Shown piece after piece: positions 9,401-17,539 of a stretch of DNA of 64,000 bases. The stretch's first letter is position 1; each line of letters begins with the position of its first letter. The notes under the pieces are model-generated. The model was given only the letters and a program-made list of their open reading frames with translations, was not told where the DNA came from and did not search any database. Made by a program: the position numbers and the translations under genes. This DNA is from Roseihalotalea indica (GTDB taxonomy: Bacteria > Bacteroidota > Bacteroidia > Cytophagales > Cyclobacteriaceae): contig NZ_JAINFL010000002.1 in the NCBI RefSeq assembly GCF_022458895.1, forward strand, positions 744,001 to 808,000, in the 5' to 3' direction.

Positions 9401-11962
9401 ACCGAAAGCTTTGTCGGCCTGACTGACTCACTGCGAACCGAACAGAGCTTTTCTTTTGCAATTGATACCGTGGGTGATTACGAAGCCCGGGTTACTCTCT
9501 CTAACGAATGCGATATAGACACTGTTATGGTACAGGCGTTTACCATGGGAGTAGCTCCGGAAGTAACCTTGCCCGAGAGCGTAAATCTGTGTAATGGTGG
9601 AGTTGACTTAACTGCCGTAGACCCGGCTGATGACGACGGAACCCTCACCTTCCAGTGGATACAGCAGGGAGCGGTTGGTGGTGGTAATCTGCCTCCTACC
9701 AACACCATCACCGCAACGGAACCCGGTTTTTACAATGTAACTGTGATGAATGCCGACAGTTGTATTAGCGAGGGGGAAGTATTCGTGGTGGACAACCGCC
9801 CGCAGATTGCGTTGCCGGAAGATTTTACCCTCTGCCAGAACGAAGAGCGAGAACTGGATGTAGAAGTCCCTAGCGCAGGTGACCCAGGTTACGAGTGGAT
9901 TATTCTGGATGAGAACGATCAGGTAGTTACCTCCATCAACGAACCAGTCATTGAAGTGAGCGAAATTACTCCCGATGCCGGTATCTACCAGTACACCGTC
10001 ACCGTTACCGATGACATCGGCTGCTTTGTCCAGGATACGGTGGTAGTAACAATTTTAGAATCTCCCGCCATTGAGTCCAGTGTTATTGAGTCATCTTGTG
10101 GAACAGATGATGGCGAAATCACAGTCAATGTCACCAGCGATCCGAATGAAACATATACCTATACACTTACGGATCGCTCTGGTACTATGGTAGATTCCGG
10201 TACCGGACTAACCTTTACTACCTCCTCTCTTGGAGCAGGAGTGTATACAGCTACCGTATCAAACTCTCTAGGTTGTACCACTAATCAAAATATATCTATT
10301 AGTGATGCAAATGCTGACTTTAATGTTGCCGATCCTCTTGCTCAATCTGGTTGTGATGATACCGGAACATTTGCTATAGAAATTAATCCAAATGATCCAC
10401 CAAATTTTAATGGCGTGAATTGGACTATTTATGATGAGAATGGATTTGCTGTTTATAATGGAACAAATACATCCAGCTTATCATTTAGTATTCCTGAGAC
10501 AAATCCTTCGCCTAATAATGGACTGGCTCCAGGTTTTTACAGTCTGGAATTCGAGAGTATTCCGGGTGGATGTATCCGGGCATTAGACAATTTAGAAATT
10601 CCCGAGCCTGATTCAGTAGACTTCGATTTACCCAGATTTATTAACGCTTGTGATATTCCGACACCGGTAGCAGCTTTAGATCCGGCCACAGGGGAGCCTT
10701 TAAATCCAGGAAATAACACCTACAGTTTTGTTTGGACAAATATTACCGGAGGGGTTGCTGGAAATGCAGGCTTATCGAGCCGAACCCGAAATCCAGTTCA
10801 AATCTCTCAATCAGGTATCTACGAAGTAGAAGTAACTGATCTAATAGGTGCTGTTTGTCCGGCTACACGGCAGGTGGAGGTTACTTTTGAAACGCCGCCC
10901 ACCATTCAGACTATTGTAGAACTGGAAGATAACAGCTGCGAAGCTGGGGAAAAAGTCATTGGTGTGGAGTTCGTAGACCCAAATGTGGCTAGTGGTAATA
11001 ACCTGATTTACGAGTGGTCGGTGCAACTCGCCGACGGTACTGTTCTGACCAACATTGGCGCTTCTCAAAATATTACTGTTGATCGTACCGGTGAATATTC
11101 AGTAGTTGTTCGGCGAAGAGGCGGAAACTCTGCCTGTACAATTGCTAGTCGCCCCCAACCTGTAGTTGTAAATCAACCCTTATCAGTTACTATTTTGTAC
11201 GGTAGTGCCTGTGCTGATGGCACCGATATTCCACTCGTTGCTCGGGTACGCACAGACGGAACTGATAGCTTACGCTATGAATGGTACAATGCGGAAGGTA
11301 CCCGCTTACCCGCCAGCAGCGACACATTGCTCCTTCGTCCTAATATGCCTGATGGTGAGTATAGTGTTATTGTAACTCAACTGACTGCCAATGGCTGTAG
11401 TGCTGATGCGGCAGCTAGCGTAACCCGTAATCCGGTTCCAGAAACTAATTTAGGCGAGGGGCCTTTTATAATTTGTACTGATACCTCTGCAGACCCTGAT
11501 GAACAATACGTTGTATTAGAAGTAAGCCCGGCTTCGGCTATTAACTGGATTACTCCTACCGGCTCTGATTCTAATACAACGACCCTTCCAGCTTCGGTGC
11601 CTGGAATGTATATTGTAGAAATCACCAATGAGTTTGGCTGTACTATAATAGATTCAGTAGAAGTTATTGAGGATTGTACACCTAGCATCGTAGCGCCGAA
11701 TGCCTTCCGTCCGGGTGGAGTGAATAGCGAATTCTTTGTATATCCTCGTTATGTGGCTGATGAAGATTTTGAAATCCGGATTTATAACCGCTGGGGTGAG
11801 CTAGTCTTCCAGTCTAACAGCAAAGACTTCCGCTGGGATGGTACCTATAATGGACGTCCGGCCCCGCTGGGCTCTTATCCTTATATCATTACCTATAAAT
11901 CAGATACAGATACCAGCGGTGATTTATTAGAAGAACGCGGCGGAGTTACGATTATCCGCTAG
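6482..11962 (+). CDS. Giant secreted adhesin-like protein with type B T9SS sorting domain
   Basis: Secreted 1,826-residue protein. A signal peptide ends near NTFGQG. Two long related propeller-like regions begin with DNFWIFGSTGQGLQFG and, about 520 residues later, YNVWYFGNGAGIDF. These are followed by many Ig/PKD-like beta domains, a glycine-rich insert near residues 470-490, and a C-terminal gliding-motility-associated (CHU_C) domain with IYNRWGELVF and FRWDGTYNG. That tail directs export through the type IX system and is the type B sorting signal. Ordinary roles are adhesion or gliding. The ATG at 6482 is chosen because it opens the signal peptide; earlier in-frame GTG and ATG codons give an implausible leader. 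Base composition drops to AT-rich around 10060-10760. A strong terminator follows. Confidence 0.88.
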   Translation: MGNQNKHIYTGLLILLVLSCVANTFGQGRSDNFWIFGSTGQGLQFGLSDDSLTDNTIPTETLGNAGSAVAVDPITGDIYFYTDGSVLYDGQGQTIPGLDIGNGTGNQPVVIVPMPGDDIIDGVREYYAFVNDGGTLYYYTILVDLTGGGYPSVTVDNGPTDLGISNVAPGMTVVPSADGSTYYIVTQEAGTPNFQVIDAATLTPTLVTTAPDITAPFAATNMEYSPATGQLAVAYGGGVHVLNTDGAGGLSFSETVGTGPAVNDVAWSRDGSKLYYSTGATIFQHDFTSGTFAIVPGVTGNGSFGLQQGPDGSVYHLYETAGGEYHLGRITMADSAATLVTYENELLNGANFGGSQFPQVAYAAQGDLVFNVQQIGQCTNNPVQLIPQFPEGTPQPDSIIWALPSGDFNGFSPAFTPEEAGGSVPVVAYWGDSAVFQVVPLNLQDFQLQIPIVQDTTICPGDSTILCAAPESGQGQGGQQPGGGGVSIPGVGGGDSCDPGNYTYLWSTGATTPDITVTEAGVYWVLVSDPQTGCTAYAESNVKEYQVENQTYNVWYFGNGAGIDFNNLYDNPNNPDDNGDGEDNDGQVVAVSGGQSTAPEGVEAISDANGDGLFYTDGHTLYFVNNGNHSEVPDATGVPADLTAGTTGSATMVGMVQIPGTDASYYIFTATPVEEGGYALRYATVNLNGLNPLTGQPGPVVTSSNNVLFVRSTERISIQGGRGGPATLIVHEYGNNNFRAYSITEQGIGTPVVSSVGSNHDLTVAEDAQGYIKFGGDSTGTIVGVVADNRVELFNFDQATLEMTDPTVVDFSSVGAQPYGIEFQTDSTGNTVVIVSTDNGIYVASVDRPLEEGSIINISPVSNATGVFGAIQQGPDGQVYVAQDGATSLGTVSGNPNDPTSYTYQTDQVELPNGATVTRGLPSYVNQGGNSFPEPNITVDDACVGNETMFSAQGRDDVIETYDWVIVRLNEDGTESFVGLTDSLRTEQSFSFAIDTVGDYEARVTLSNECDIDTVMVQAFTMGVAPEVTLPESVNLCNGGVDLTAVDPADDDGTLTFQWIQQGAVGGGNLPPTNTITATEPGFYNVTVMNADSCISEGEVFVVDNRPQIALPEDFTLCQNEERELDVEVPSAGDPGYEWIILDENDQVVTSINEPVIEVSEITPDAGIYQYTVTVTDDIGCFVQDTVVVTILESPAIESSVIESSCGTDDGEITVNVTSDPNETYTYTLTDRSGTMVDSGTGLTFTTSSLGAGVYTATVSNSLGCTTNQNISISDANADFNVADPLAQSGCDDTGTFAIEINPNDPPNFNGVNWTIYDENGFAVYNGTNTSSLSFSIPETNPSPNNGLAPGFYSLEFESIPGGCIRALDNLEIPEPDSVDFDLPRFINACDIPTPVAALDPATGEPLNPGNNTYSFVWTNITGGVAGNAGLSSRTRNPVQISQSGIYEVEVTDLIGAVCPATRQVEVTFETPPTIQTIVELEDNSCEAGEKVIGVEFVDPNVASGNNLIYEWSVQLADGTVLTNIGASQNITVDRTGEYSVVVRRRGGNSACTIASRPQPVVVNQPLSVTILYGSACADGTDIPLVARVRTDGTDSLRYEWYNAEGTRLPASSDTLLLRPNMPDGEYSVIVTQLTANGCSADAAASVTRNPVPETNLGEGPFIICTDTSADPDEQYVVLEVSPASAINWITPTGSDSNTTTLPASVPGMYIVEITNEFGCTIIDSVEVIEDCTPSIVAPNAFRPGGVNSEFFVYPRYVADEDFEIRIYNRWGELVFQSNSKDFRWDGTYNGRPAPLGSYPYIITYKSDTDTSGDLLEERGGVTIIR

Positions 11963-11972
11963 CCCGTTATAT

Positions 11973-12020
11973 AAGAAAAAGCCTACAAAAGCTCTCAGTT
12001 CTTGTAGGCTTTTTCTTTTT
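11973..12020 (+). terminator. Rho-independent terminator after the adhesin gene
   Basis: A perfect 16-base inverted repeat (11973-11988 with 12002-12017) contains the GCCTACAA core and ends in a T-rich run. It lies 10 bases past the stop of the giant gene. Confidence 0.9.
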
Positions 12021-12092
12021 ACCATTTCAGCCAAATCCAGAAGTTCAGAATGTAATTCCCTCTAAATTAACCAAAGAAGTGGTCGTCCTTCT

Positions 12093-12115
12093 TTATCATT
12101 AATGCTTAATGATAA
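12093..12115. repeat. Perfect 10-base palindrome with 3-base loop
   Basis: TTATCATTAA and its exact complement flank TGC. It is AT-rich and lies in the convergent spacer 12021-12248, which otherwise holds nothing I recognise. It could be a weak hairpin at the end of the leftward DUF2062 transcript or a protein-binding palindrome. Confidence 0.45.
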
Positions 12116-12248
12116 CTGGTAGATGCCCCCTTTCAGATTGCCATTATTTCCAGCCCCATCAGCTACTTATAAGGCATGACTATACATATACTTTTTTGGT
12201 TGGTTGACAGATAAGTGTCAGAAAAGAAGGAAGCTCAAAGCCTGCTTA

Positions 12249-12755
12249 TTAATTCAGTACCGGCCGAGCGTTTCGTTGCCAGCGGATACAAATCCACTGT
12301 ACAGAATAGAAAAATAAAAATCCTAAGGGGATCGCTAACAACATCCAGGCGGCTATTGCAGCTAAGTTGTTGACCCATATTTGTTGAAATAATCCCCAAC
12401 CTGTGGTCTCTATTTTCATCATAATCTCGGAAGGAGAAAATGGCAGAGGAGGAAGTTGAAATAGAAACTCACCCATGCGCAGGAAAGGAACAAACATTAG
12501 CAACTGTAACGGCAGAGCCAGATACATTAAGCCTAGTACCAGAGGCACATTTAGCCGAAAACGAATAGCAAGAGCAGTAGCCAGCGGAGTGACAAAGCCG
12601 AAAATAGGTATAATGCCCAATGGAACCGACAGCGCAATGGCCAGAGAAAGCTCCCGTGGAGTGGCCCCTCGGGTAAATATTGTCTGAAGCTGGCGGACGG
12701 GTTTTAAGCGGGTAAATTGGTTCACGGGAATAGAAATCTTGCTATTAATAAGCAT
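12249..12755 (-). CDS. DUF2062 domain membrane protein
   Basis: Inner-membrane protein of 168 residues. It carries the DUF2062 pattern: a short basic N-terminus, then TRGATPRELSLAIALSVPLG followed by PIFGFVTPLATALAIRFRLN and further hydrophobic helices. DUF2062 members occur alone or fused to glycosyltransferases; their biochemical role is not established. It is last in a leftward cluster after the TrkH-like gene, 29 bases downstream of it, so it is probably co-transcribed. Confidence 0.82.
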   Translation of the reverse strand: MLINSKISIPVNQFTRLKPVRQLQTIFTRGATPRELSLAIALSVPLGIIPIFGFVTPLATALAIRFRLNVPLVLGLMYLALPLQLLMFVPFLRMGEFLFQLPPLPFSPSEIMMKIETTGWGLFQQIWVNNLAAIAAWMLLAIPLGFLFFYSVQWICIRWQRNARPVLN

Positions 12756-12784
12756 ACAGACAAATCTTATACCAAGGTACTATG

Positions 12785-14587
12785 CTACCCCACCATGAGT
12801 TCATCTTTTGGTAATTTATAGGCTTGAGATGCAGCGCGCGTACTCAGAGCTACGGCAAATGTTAGCGTTCCTACCCGGCCCAGAAACATAGAGACAATAA
12901 GCACCACTTTGCCTACACTTGTGAGCGACGCGGTGATTCCTCGGCTTACTCCCACTGTGCCGAAAGCGGAAACCTGCTCAAATGTTAGGTCTATAATGTT
13001 CAGGTCAGGTTCGCTGATACTTAGTATAAATACGCCAATAAGATTAATGGCAATACCATAAAAGAAAATGGAGAGGGCTTTAAAGATAATTGTATTAGGG
13101 ATGTAGCGGTTTCCAATAATTACCCGAGAACTTCCCCGGCTGGTAGATATGACCGAGGCAACCAATAGGAAAAAAGTAGATGTTTTAATACCCCCCGCCG
13201 TGGAACCGGATGAACCTCCGATAAACATTAAAAACATAAATAGTACAACAGTTGGCTGGGTTAACTGACTAATGTCAACCGTATTGAATCCAGCAGTTCG
13301 GGTTGTTGCCGACTGAAAAAAGCTGGTAACCATGGCTTCAGCCAGATTCATTTCCTGCAAAGTATTAGTCCGTTCTAGCCAATAAAATCCTAGTGTCCCT
13401 ACTCCCAACAGTATAATAGCCATGTTAACGGCAATTTTAGTGCTGAGTGTCCAATCAATCCAGGGTTTGGCCAGGCGCTGCCGCAGTTGGCGGGGAGAAA
13501 AGATATTGTATACCGGAGAAAATCCTAAGGAACCCAAAATTAACGATAGGGCAACGGCTGTATGCAGCAGATACATATTACGAACAATCGGCTCATACAA
13601 CCCATTGCTAAACAGACTGAACCCCGCGTTGCAAAAAGCTGATACGGCATGAAACAGGGAGAAAAACACTTTCTGCCCCCATGTATCAAAAGGGTAATCA
13701 CCCCACAGATACATCAGTGCCAGAAACGTTCCTCCTTCTACCATAAGGGTAAGAAGAACAATTCGTCGAAGAAGAGGGCGAGCGGCACCAAGAGTCTGAT
13801 TGTCCAGATAATCAGGTATTAGCCGGGTTTGACGGATGCCCAGTTCAGAATTTAATAGCGTAGCAAAAAAGGTAGCGAAGGTTAGCATACCTAACCCCCC
13901 GGTTTGCATCAGCAGTAGAATAACTACTTGACCCCGCAAGGTAAAATCGGTGGCTGTATCTACCACAATCAGTCCGGTAACACAACTGGCACTTACTGAA
14001 GTAAATAGCGCATCAATAACTGACAAACTACCCGGCTGGGTGGTCATGGTGGGTAGCATCAGTAAGCCCGTACCTACACTGATAAGCAGTAAAAAGCTAA
14101 CGACAAAAGCCACTCCCGGCCGCAGTTTAACCTCACCAATACTGAGCAATGCTCGGGCCACTTCAAATAAAATCAGTAGCAGGAGCAGGCCGGTAATCAG
14201 CGTTTCTGAATACATCTTCACTTTCTCCGGGCGTAACGAAGGAAACCAGTAATGAAAGGCACTATTAAAAAAAATGAAAATGCTGAGGGAAGCTAACAGC
14301 AAGACCAGAGCCTCCCAGCGGGTATCTTTTAAAAATTCGGCATGTTGAAAAGCGTATAAAAAACGCGCCAGATAGCAAAGAATGAAGATAACCAGCAAAA
14401 CTATAATGCTGTTGATCAGCCAGATACGCACGTCATCATCATACTCAAAACCATAAATGTAGATAACGAGGCCCATTCCGGTGATTGAGGTGATCAGGAT
14501 AATGGCCCGGATAATTCGCAACGCCTGATCGCGACTATCATAGAGTCGGTTATTTAAACGGCTGATCAGCGGATTGAGAAAAGTCAT
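12785..14587 (-). CDS. TrkH/KtrB family potassium channel subunit
   Basis: Inner-membrane potassium transport subunit of 600 residues. Four pore-loop repeats are visible, each with a filter glycine: SCVTGLI, FCNAGFS, TRTAGFN and FGTVGVS. A longer hydrophobic N-terminus precedes them. TrkH/KtrB proteins normally need a cytoplasmic nucleotide-binding partner (TrkA or KtrA); none is coded in this window. The start codon directly abuts the stop of the heptose kinase gene, so the two are almost certainly on one transcript. Trk and Ktr subtypes cannot be separated with certainty from sequence alone. Confidence 0.92.
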   Translation of the reverse strand: MTFLNPLISRLNNRLYDSRDQALRIIRAIILITSITGMGLVIYIYGFEYDDDVRIWLINSIIVLLVIFILCYLARFLYAFQHAEFLKDTRWEALVLLLASLSIFIFFNSAFHYWFPSLRPEKVKMYSETLITGLLLLLILFEVARALLSIGEVKLRPGVAFVVSFLLLISVGTGLLMLPTMTTQPGSLSVIDALFTSVSASCVTGLIVVDTATDFTLRGQVVILLLMQTGGLGMLTFATFFATLLNSELGIRQTRLIPDYLDNQTLGAARPLLRRIVLLTLMVEGGTFLALMYLWGDYPFDTWGQKVFFSLFHAVSAFCNAGFSLFSNGLYEPIVRNMYLLHTAVALSLILGSLGFSPVYNIFSPRQLRQRLAKPWIDWTLSTKIAVNMAIILLGVGTLGFYWLERTNTLQEMNLAEAMVTSFFQSATTRTAGFNTVDISQLTQPTVVLFMFLMFIGGSSGSTAGGIKTSTFFLLVASVISTSRGSSRVIIGNRYIPNTIIFKALSIFFYGIAINLIGVFILSISEPDLNIIDLTFEQVSAFGTVGVSRGITASLTSVGKVVLIVSMFLGRVGTLTFAVALSTRAASQAYKLPKDELMVG

Positions 14588-15598
14588 TTACAGGGTAAGG
14601 TATTGAGTTGCTTCTCTAAGTAAGCGCTGGGCATCAATAGGAACCACACCGGTGTACTCACAGACGATGCCGCCGCCTAAGTTGGCAAGAGCCGCCATCA
14701 GTGGGTAAGGTAGCTTCAATGCCAGGCATAAGGCAGCAATACTGATTACAGTGTCTCCCGCGCCGGAAACATCGGAAATCTGCCGAACATGCGCCGGAAT
14801 AAACGTAGCCTGCCGGGCATCATCCACAAATACCCCTTTTTCCGACAAAGTGATTAGTGTGATATGATGCTGTAGTAGCTGACGTAAGCGATCCGATGCT
14901 TCACGAATAGTCGGCTCAAGTTCGTACTCCTCCTGATGCAGCGCAATAGCCTCCTGCTGCAACCCTTCGCGTAGCTCTTTCAGATTCGGTTTGAACAGAG
15001 TAACTTCACGATAGTGTAGAAAATTACGGCGTTTGGGGTCCACCACTGTCGGAATATGCTTGCGATCGGCCTCCTGCTGTATCCAATGGATTAGCGATTC
15101 GCTCAACACCCCTTTATCATAATCCTGAAAGACGATGACATCGGCCTGAGCAATGAGCGGTTGCATGGTTTCTTGTAAATGAGACTGCTCCGAGGCATTC
15201 AACACATGGCTGTGCTCAGCATCAATCCGGAGCATTTGTTGAGAACCACCGATAATCCGCTCTTTAACAGTAGTAGGACGTGATGGGCTGCGAACAATGC
15301 CCTCCGTTGCAATCTGATGCTGCTCGAGTAATTGGCAAAAGGTGTCTCCGTAAGTATCCTCACCAATAACGGCACAAAGCAGAGGCTCAGCACCTAAAGA
15401 TTGAATGTTGAGCGCCACATTTGCTGCGCCGCCCAACCGGTTTTCTCGCTTTTTCACATTGACCACCGGAACCGGTGCTTCGGGAGAAATACGATGCACG
15501 CTACCCCATACGTAGGCATCCAGCATCACATCGCCCACAATCAGGACTTTCAGCCGGTGAAAATCATCAAACAGTTCCGAAAATTGCTGGTAAGGCAT
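14588..15598 (-). CDS. rfaE1: D-glycero-beta-D-manno-heptose-7-phosphate kinase (PfkB family)
   Basis: Cytoplasmic sugar kinase of 336 residues that phosphorylates heptose 7-phosphate for the ADP-heptose used in lipopolysaccharide cores. The N-terminal RLGGAANVALN is at 54-64, the DPKRRNF segment at 187-193, and the PfkB anion hole GAGD at 279-282 with D282 as catalytic base. The order and spacing match the kinase half of HldE. The adenylyltransferase half is absent, so it must be coded elsewhere. Its stop abuts the start of the potassium channel gene. Another PfkB sugar kinase is possible but fits less well. Confidence 0.88.
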   Translation of the reverse strand: MPYQQFSELFDDFHRLKVLIVGDVMLDAYVWGSVHRISPEAPVPVVNVKKRENRLGGAANVALNIQSLGAEPLLCAVIGEDTYGDTFCQLLEQHQIATEGIVRSPSRPTTVKERIIGGSQQMLRIDAEHSHVLNASEQSHLQETMQPLIAQADVIVFQDYDKGVLSESLIHWIQQEADRKHIPTVVDPKRRNFLHYREVTLFKPNLKELREGLQQEAIALHQEEYELEPTIREASDRLRQLLQHHITLITLSEKGVFVDDARQATFIPAHVRQISDVSGAGDTVISIAALCLALKLPYPLMAALANLGGGIVCEYTGVVPIDAQRLLREATQYLTL

Positions 15599-15636
15599 GC
15601 GGCAAAGTAACGCAAATCATACCGAAGAATCCAAGC

Positions 15637-16848
15637 TTAGCTCAGCTTAGCCAGTACTTCTTTGAAACGCTTCATAGCTTCTTTCAATTGCTCATCTGAG
15701 GCGGCAAACGAAAGACGCACACAGTTGGGAGCTCCGAAAGCATCGCCCGTTACCATAGATACATGCGCATTGTTCAGGATGTACATGCAGAAATCATCCG
15801 CGTTCTCAATGGTCGTTTCACCATCAGACTTACCAAAGTAAGCACTAATATCAGGGAAAAGGTAAAAAGCTCCGGTGGGCACGTAGGTTTCCACTCCCGG
15901 AACGTCTTTTAGCAAATCCAACACCAGGTCACGACGACGCTGATAGGCTTCTTTCATCTCCTGAGAGGCCGACATATCACCTTTCAAGGCGGCAATGGCT
16001 GCCCGTTGGGCAATGCTATTGGTGCCGGAAGTAAACTGCCCCTGAATTTTTCCACAGGCTTTGGCGATCCACTCAGGCGCGGCAATGTATCCGAGCCGCC
16101 AGCCGGTCATGGCATAACCTTTAGAAAAGCCGTTGACGGTAATGGTGTTGTCGTACATACCGGGAAGAGAAGCAATACTTACGTGCTCATTGCGGAAGTT
16201 GATGTATTCGTAAATTTCATCAGCCACTACAAAGATGTTTGAGTGCTGCCGCAGTACTTCGGCCATAGCTTCCATCTCTTCGCGAGTGAATACTGCCCCG
16301 GTTGGGTTGCAGGGCGATGAGAAGATTACGGCTTTTGTTTTAGGAGTAATGGCTTCTTTCAACTGATCAGCCGTGGCTTTAAAATTATTTTCCAGGCTAC
16401 CCATAATCGGCACTGGCACACCTTCGGCAATTTTGATGATTTCCGCGTAGCTTACCCAGTAAGGAGAGTACACGATCACTTCATCGCCCGGATCAAGCAG
16501 GCACATGAACACATTGGCAATAGACTGCTTAGCACCGGTAGAAACCACAATCTGGTTGGGAGTGTAAGTAAGTCCATTATCGCGCTGTAGCTTTTCGGCA
16601 ATAGCCTCTCGCAGATCCAGATAACCCGGAACCGGCGAGTAGCCAAAGTATTTCCCTTCGTCAATGGCCTGTTTTGCCGCTTCCTGAATGTGCTTGGGGG
16701 TTTTAAAATCGGGTTCGCCCAGGCTCAGGCTGATCACATCAATACCTTTTGCTTTAAATTCTCGTGCTTTTTGAGCCATCGCAATGGTGGCTGATTCTTC
16801 CAACTTCTGAAGACGTTCGGATAGCGGTTGTGCTACAGCAGATTCCAT
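15637..16848 (-). CDS. Class I/II PLP-dependent aminotransferase, aspartate aminotransferase-like
   Basis: Cytoplasmic pyridoxal-phosphate enzyme of 403 residues moving amino groups between amino and keto acids. SLGEPDF lies near 42-48, the cofactor-contacting NPTG at 181-184, the Schiff-base lysine in GFSKG (K243), and the phosphate-binding arginine in GWRLGY (R251). A second substrate arginine fits NCVRLSFA near the end. The pattern is that of the aspartate aminotransferase subgroup common in Bacteroidota. The gene heads a leftward cluster with rfaE1 38 bases downstream. The exact substrate is inferred. Confidence 0.92.
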   Translation of the reverse strand: MESAVAQPLSERLQKLEESATIAMAQKAREFKAKGIDVISLSLGEPDFKTPKHIQEAAKQAIDEGKYFGYSPVPGYLDLREAIAEKLQRDNGLTYTPNQIVVSTGAKQSIANVFMCLLDPGDEVIVYSPYWVSYAEIIKIAEGVPVPIMGSLENNFKATADQLKEAITPKTKAVIFSSPCNPTGAVFTREEMEAMAEVLRQHSNIFVVADEIYEYINFRNEHVSIASLPGMYDNTITVNGFSKGYAMTGWRLGYIAAPEWIAKACGKIQGQFTSGTNSIAQRAAIAALKGDMSASQEMKEAYQRRRDLVLDLLKDVPGVETYVPTGAFYLFPDISAYFGKSDGETTIENADDFCMYILNNAHVSMVTGDAFGAPNCVRLSFAASDEQLKEAMKRFKEVLAKLS

Positions 16849-16912
16849 ACAAATAGTAGTTAATTGACAAACGGGCGTAAAAGTACAGAAAGTTGAAATA
16901 AGTTACTAGAAA

Positions 16913-16934
16913 CAATTGACAATTAGCAGAGAAC
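16913..16934 (+). repeat. Copy of a dispersed AT-rich intergenic motif
   Basis: The run CAATTGACAATTAGCAGAGA, followed by ACA, resembles the motif found at 48566-48591, 50777-50802 and more loosely at 56741-56760. It lies in the spacer upstream of the aminotransferase gene. Confidence 0.35.
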
Positions 16935-17014
16935 ATGAACGATGAAAGGCCACCTGGCAATTTCTTTGTGATTTTACCATGCGCTATTAACATTCAGCTT
17001 TCACCATCTCCTTT

Positions 17015-17539
17015 TTAATCCTGCTTTTTTCCTCGTTTGTAGTGCATAGTTTCTACTATGTTGCCGTCTTCGTCGTAGTAAATCCAGTTGCCGTGTTTCT
17101 TGCCTTTGCGCCATTCGCCTTCCCACTTCAGTTCGCCGTTGGGGTAGTATTGGTTGTGGCCTAAGAATAACAGATCGTCGTCCAGGTTGGGTACGTTCAT
17201 GGGGTGGAGTTTTTCTTCCGAGGCTACCTCCAGTTTCATGGCTTTGCCGCTGGCCATATCTTCCAGCACCAGGGTGTCGGCCTTCATCTCAAATACACCC
17301 CGCGAAAGTTCCTGGCTAGTCACTGCTTCCGATTGATCATTATACTGCATGACAAACAGTGTATAATTATTAGGGGGGCTCAGATTCAGGCTAAGCTTCT
17401 CTTTAGAAAGGATATAAGTGCCATACAGCGTATCGGCCTCTACGGATGTAGCCTCTACGGATGTAGCCTCTATAGAATTAGAGACTACATTTGGGGCAGC
17501 CCACCCGCTTAGCAAGCAACAGAGGGTGAACCAACTCAT
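17015..17539 (-). CDS. Exported protein with YwqK/MORN-like C-terminal repeats
   Basis: Protein of 174 residues with a short hydrophobic signal-like N-terminus, a linker made of a five-residue repeat (SVEAT), a lipocalin-sized middle of unknown fold, and a C-terminal pair of YwqK/MORN-type units (GELKWEGEWRKGKKHGNWIY, then YDEDGNIVETMHY). Such repeats occur in many Bacteroidota exported proteins of unknown function. Its ATG at 17539 shares one base with the stop of the upstream SMP-30-like lipoprotein gene (TGATG), implying translational coupling. I cannot assign a function. Confidence 0.75.
   Translation of the reverse strand: MSWFTLCCLLSGWAAPNVVSNSIEATSVEATSVEADTLYGTYILSKEKLSLNLSPPNNYTLFVMQYNDQSEAVTSQELSRGVFEMKADTLVLEDMASGKAMKLEVASEEKLHPMNVPNLDDDLLFLGHNQYYPNGELKWEGEWRKGKKHGNWIYYDEDGNIVETMHYKRGKKQD
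17436..17472 (-). repeat. In-frame 15-base tandem repeat, about 2.5 copies
   Basis: The unit GCCTCTACGGATGTA (plus-strand reading) occurs twice exactly at 17436-17450 and 17451-17465, then partially. It encodes a repeating Ser-Val-Glu-Ala-Thr linker just after the signal peptide of the leftward gene. A change in copy number would keep the frame. Confidence 0.85.

Noticed and set aside
12021..12248. Possible small gene between the adhesin terminator and the DUF2062 gene
   Set aside because: No open frame of useful length with a plausible start was seen on either strand.
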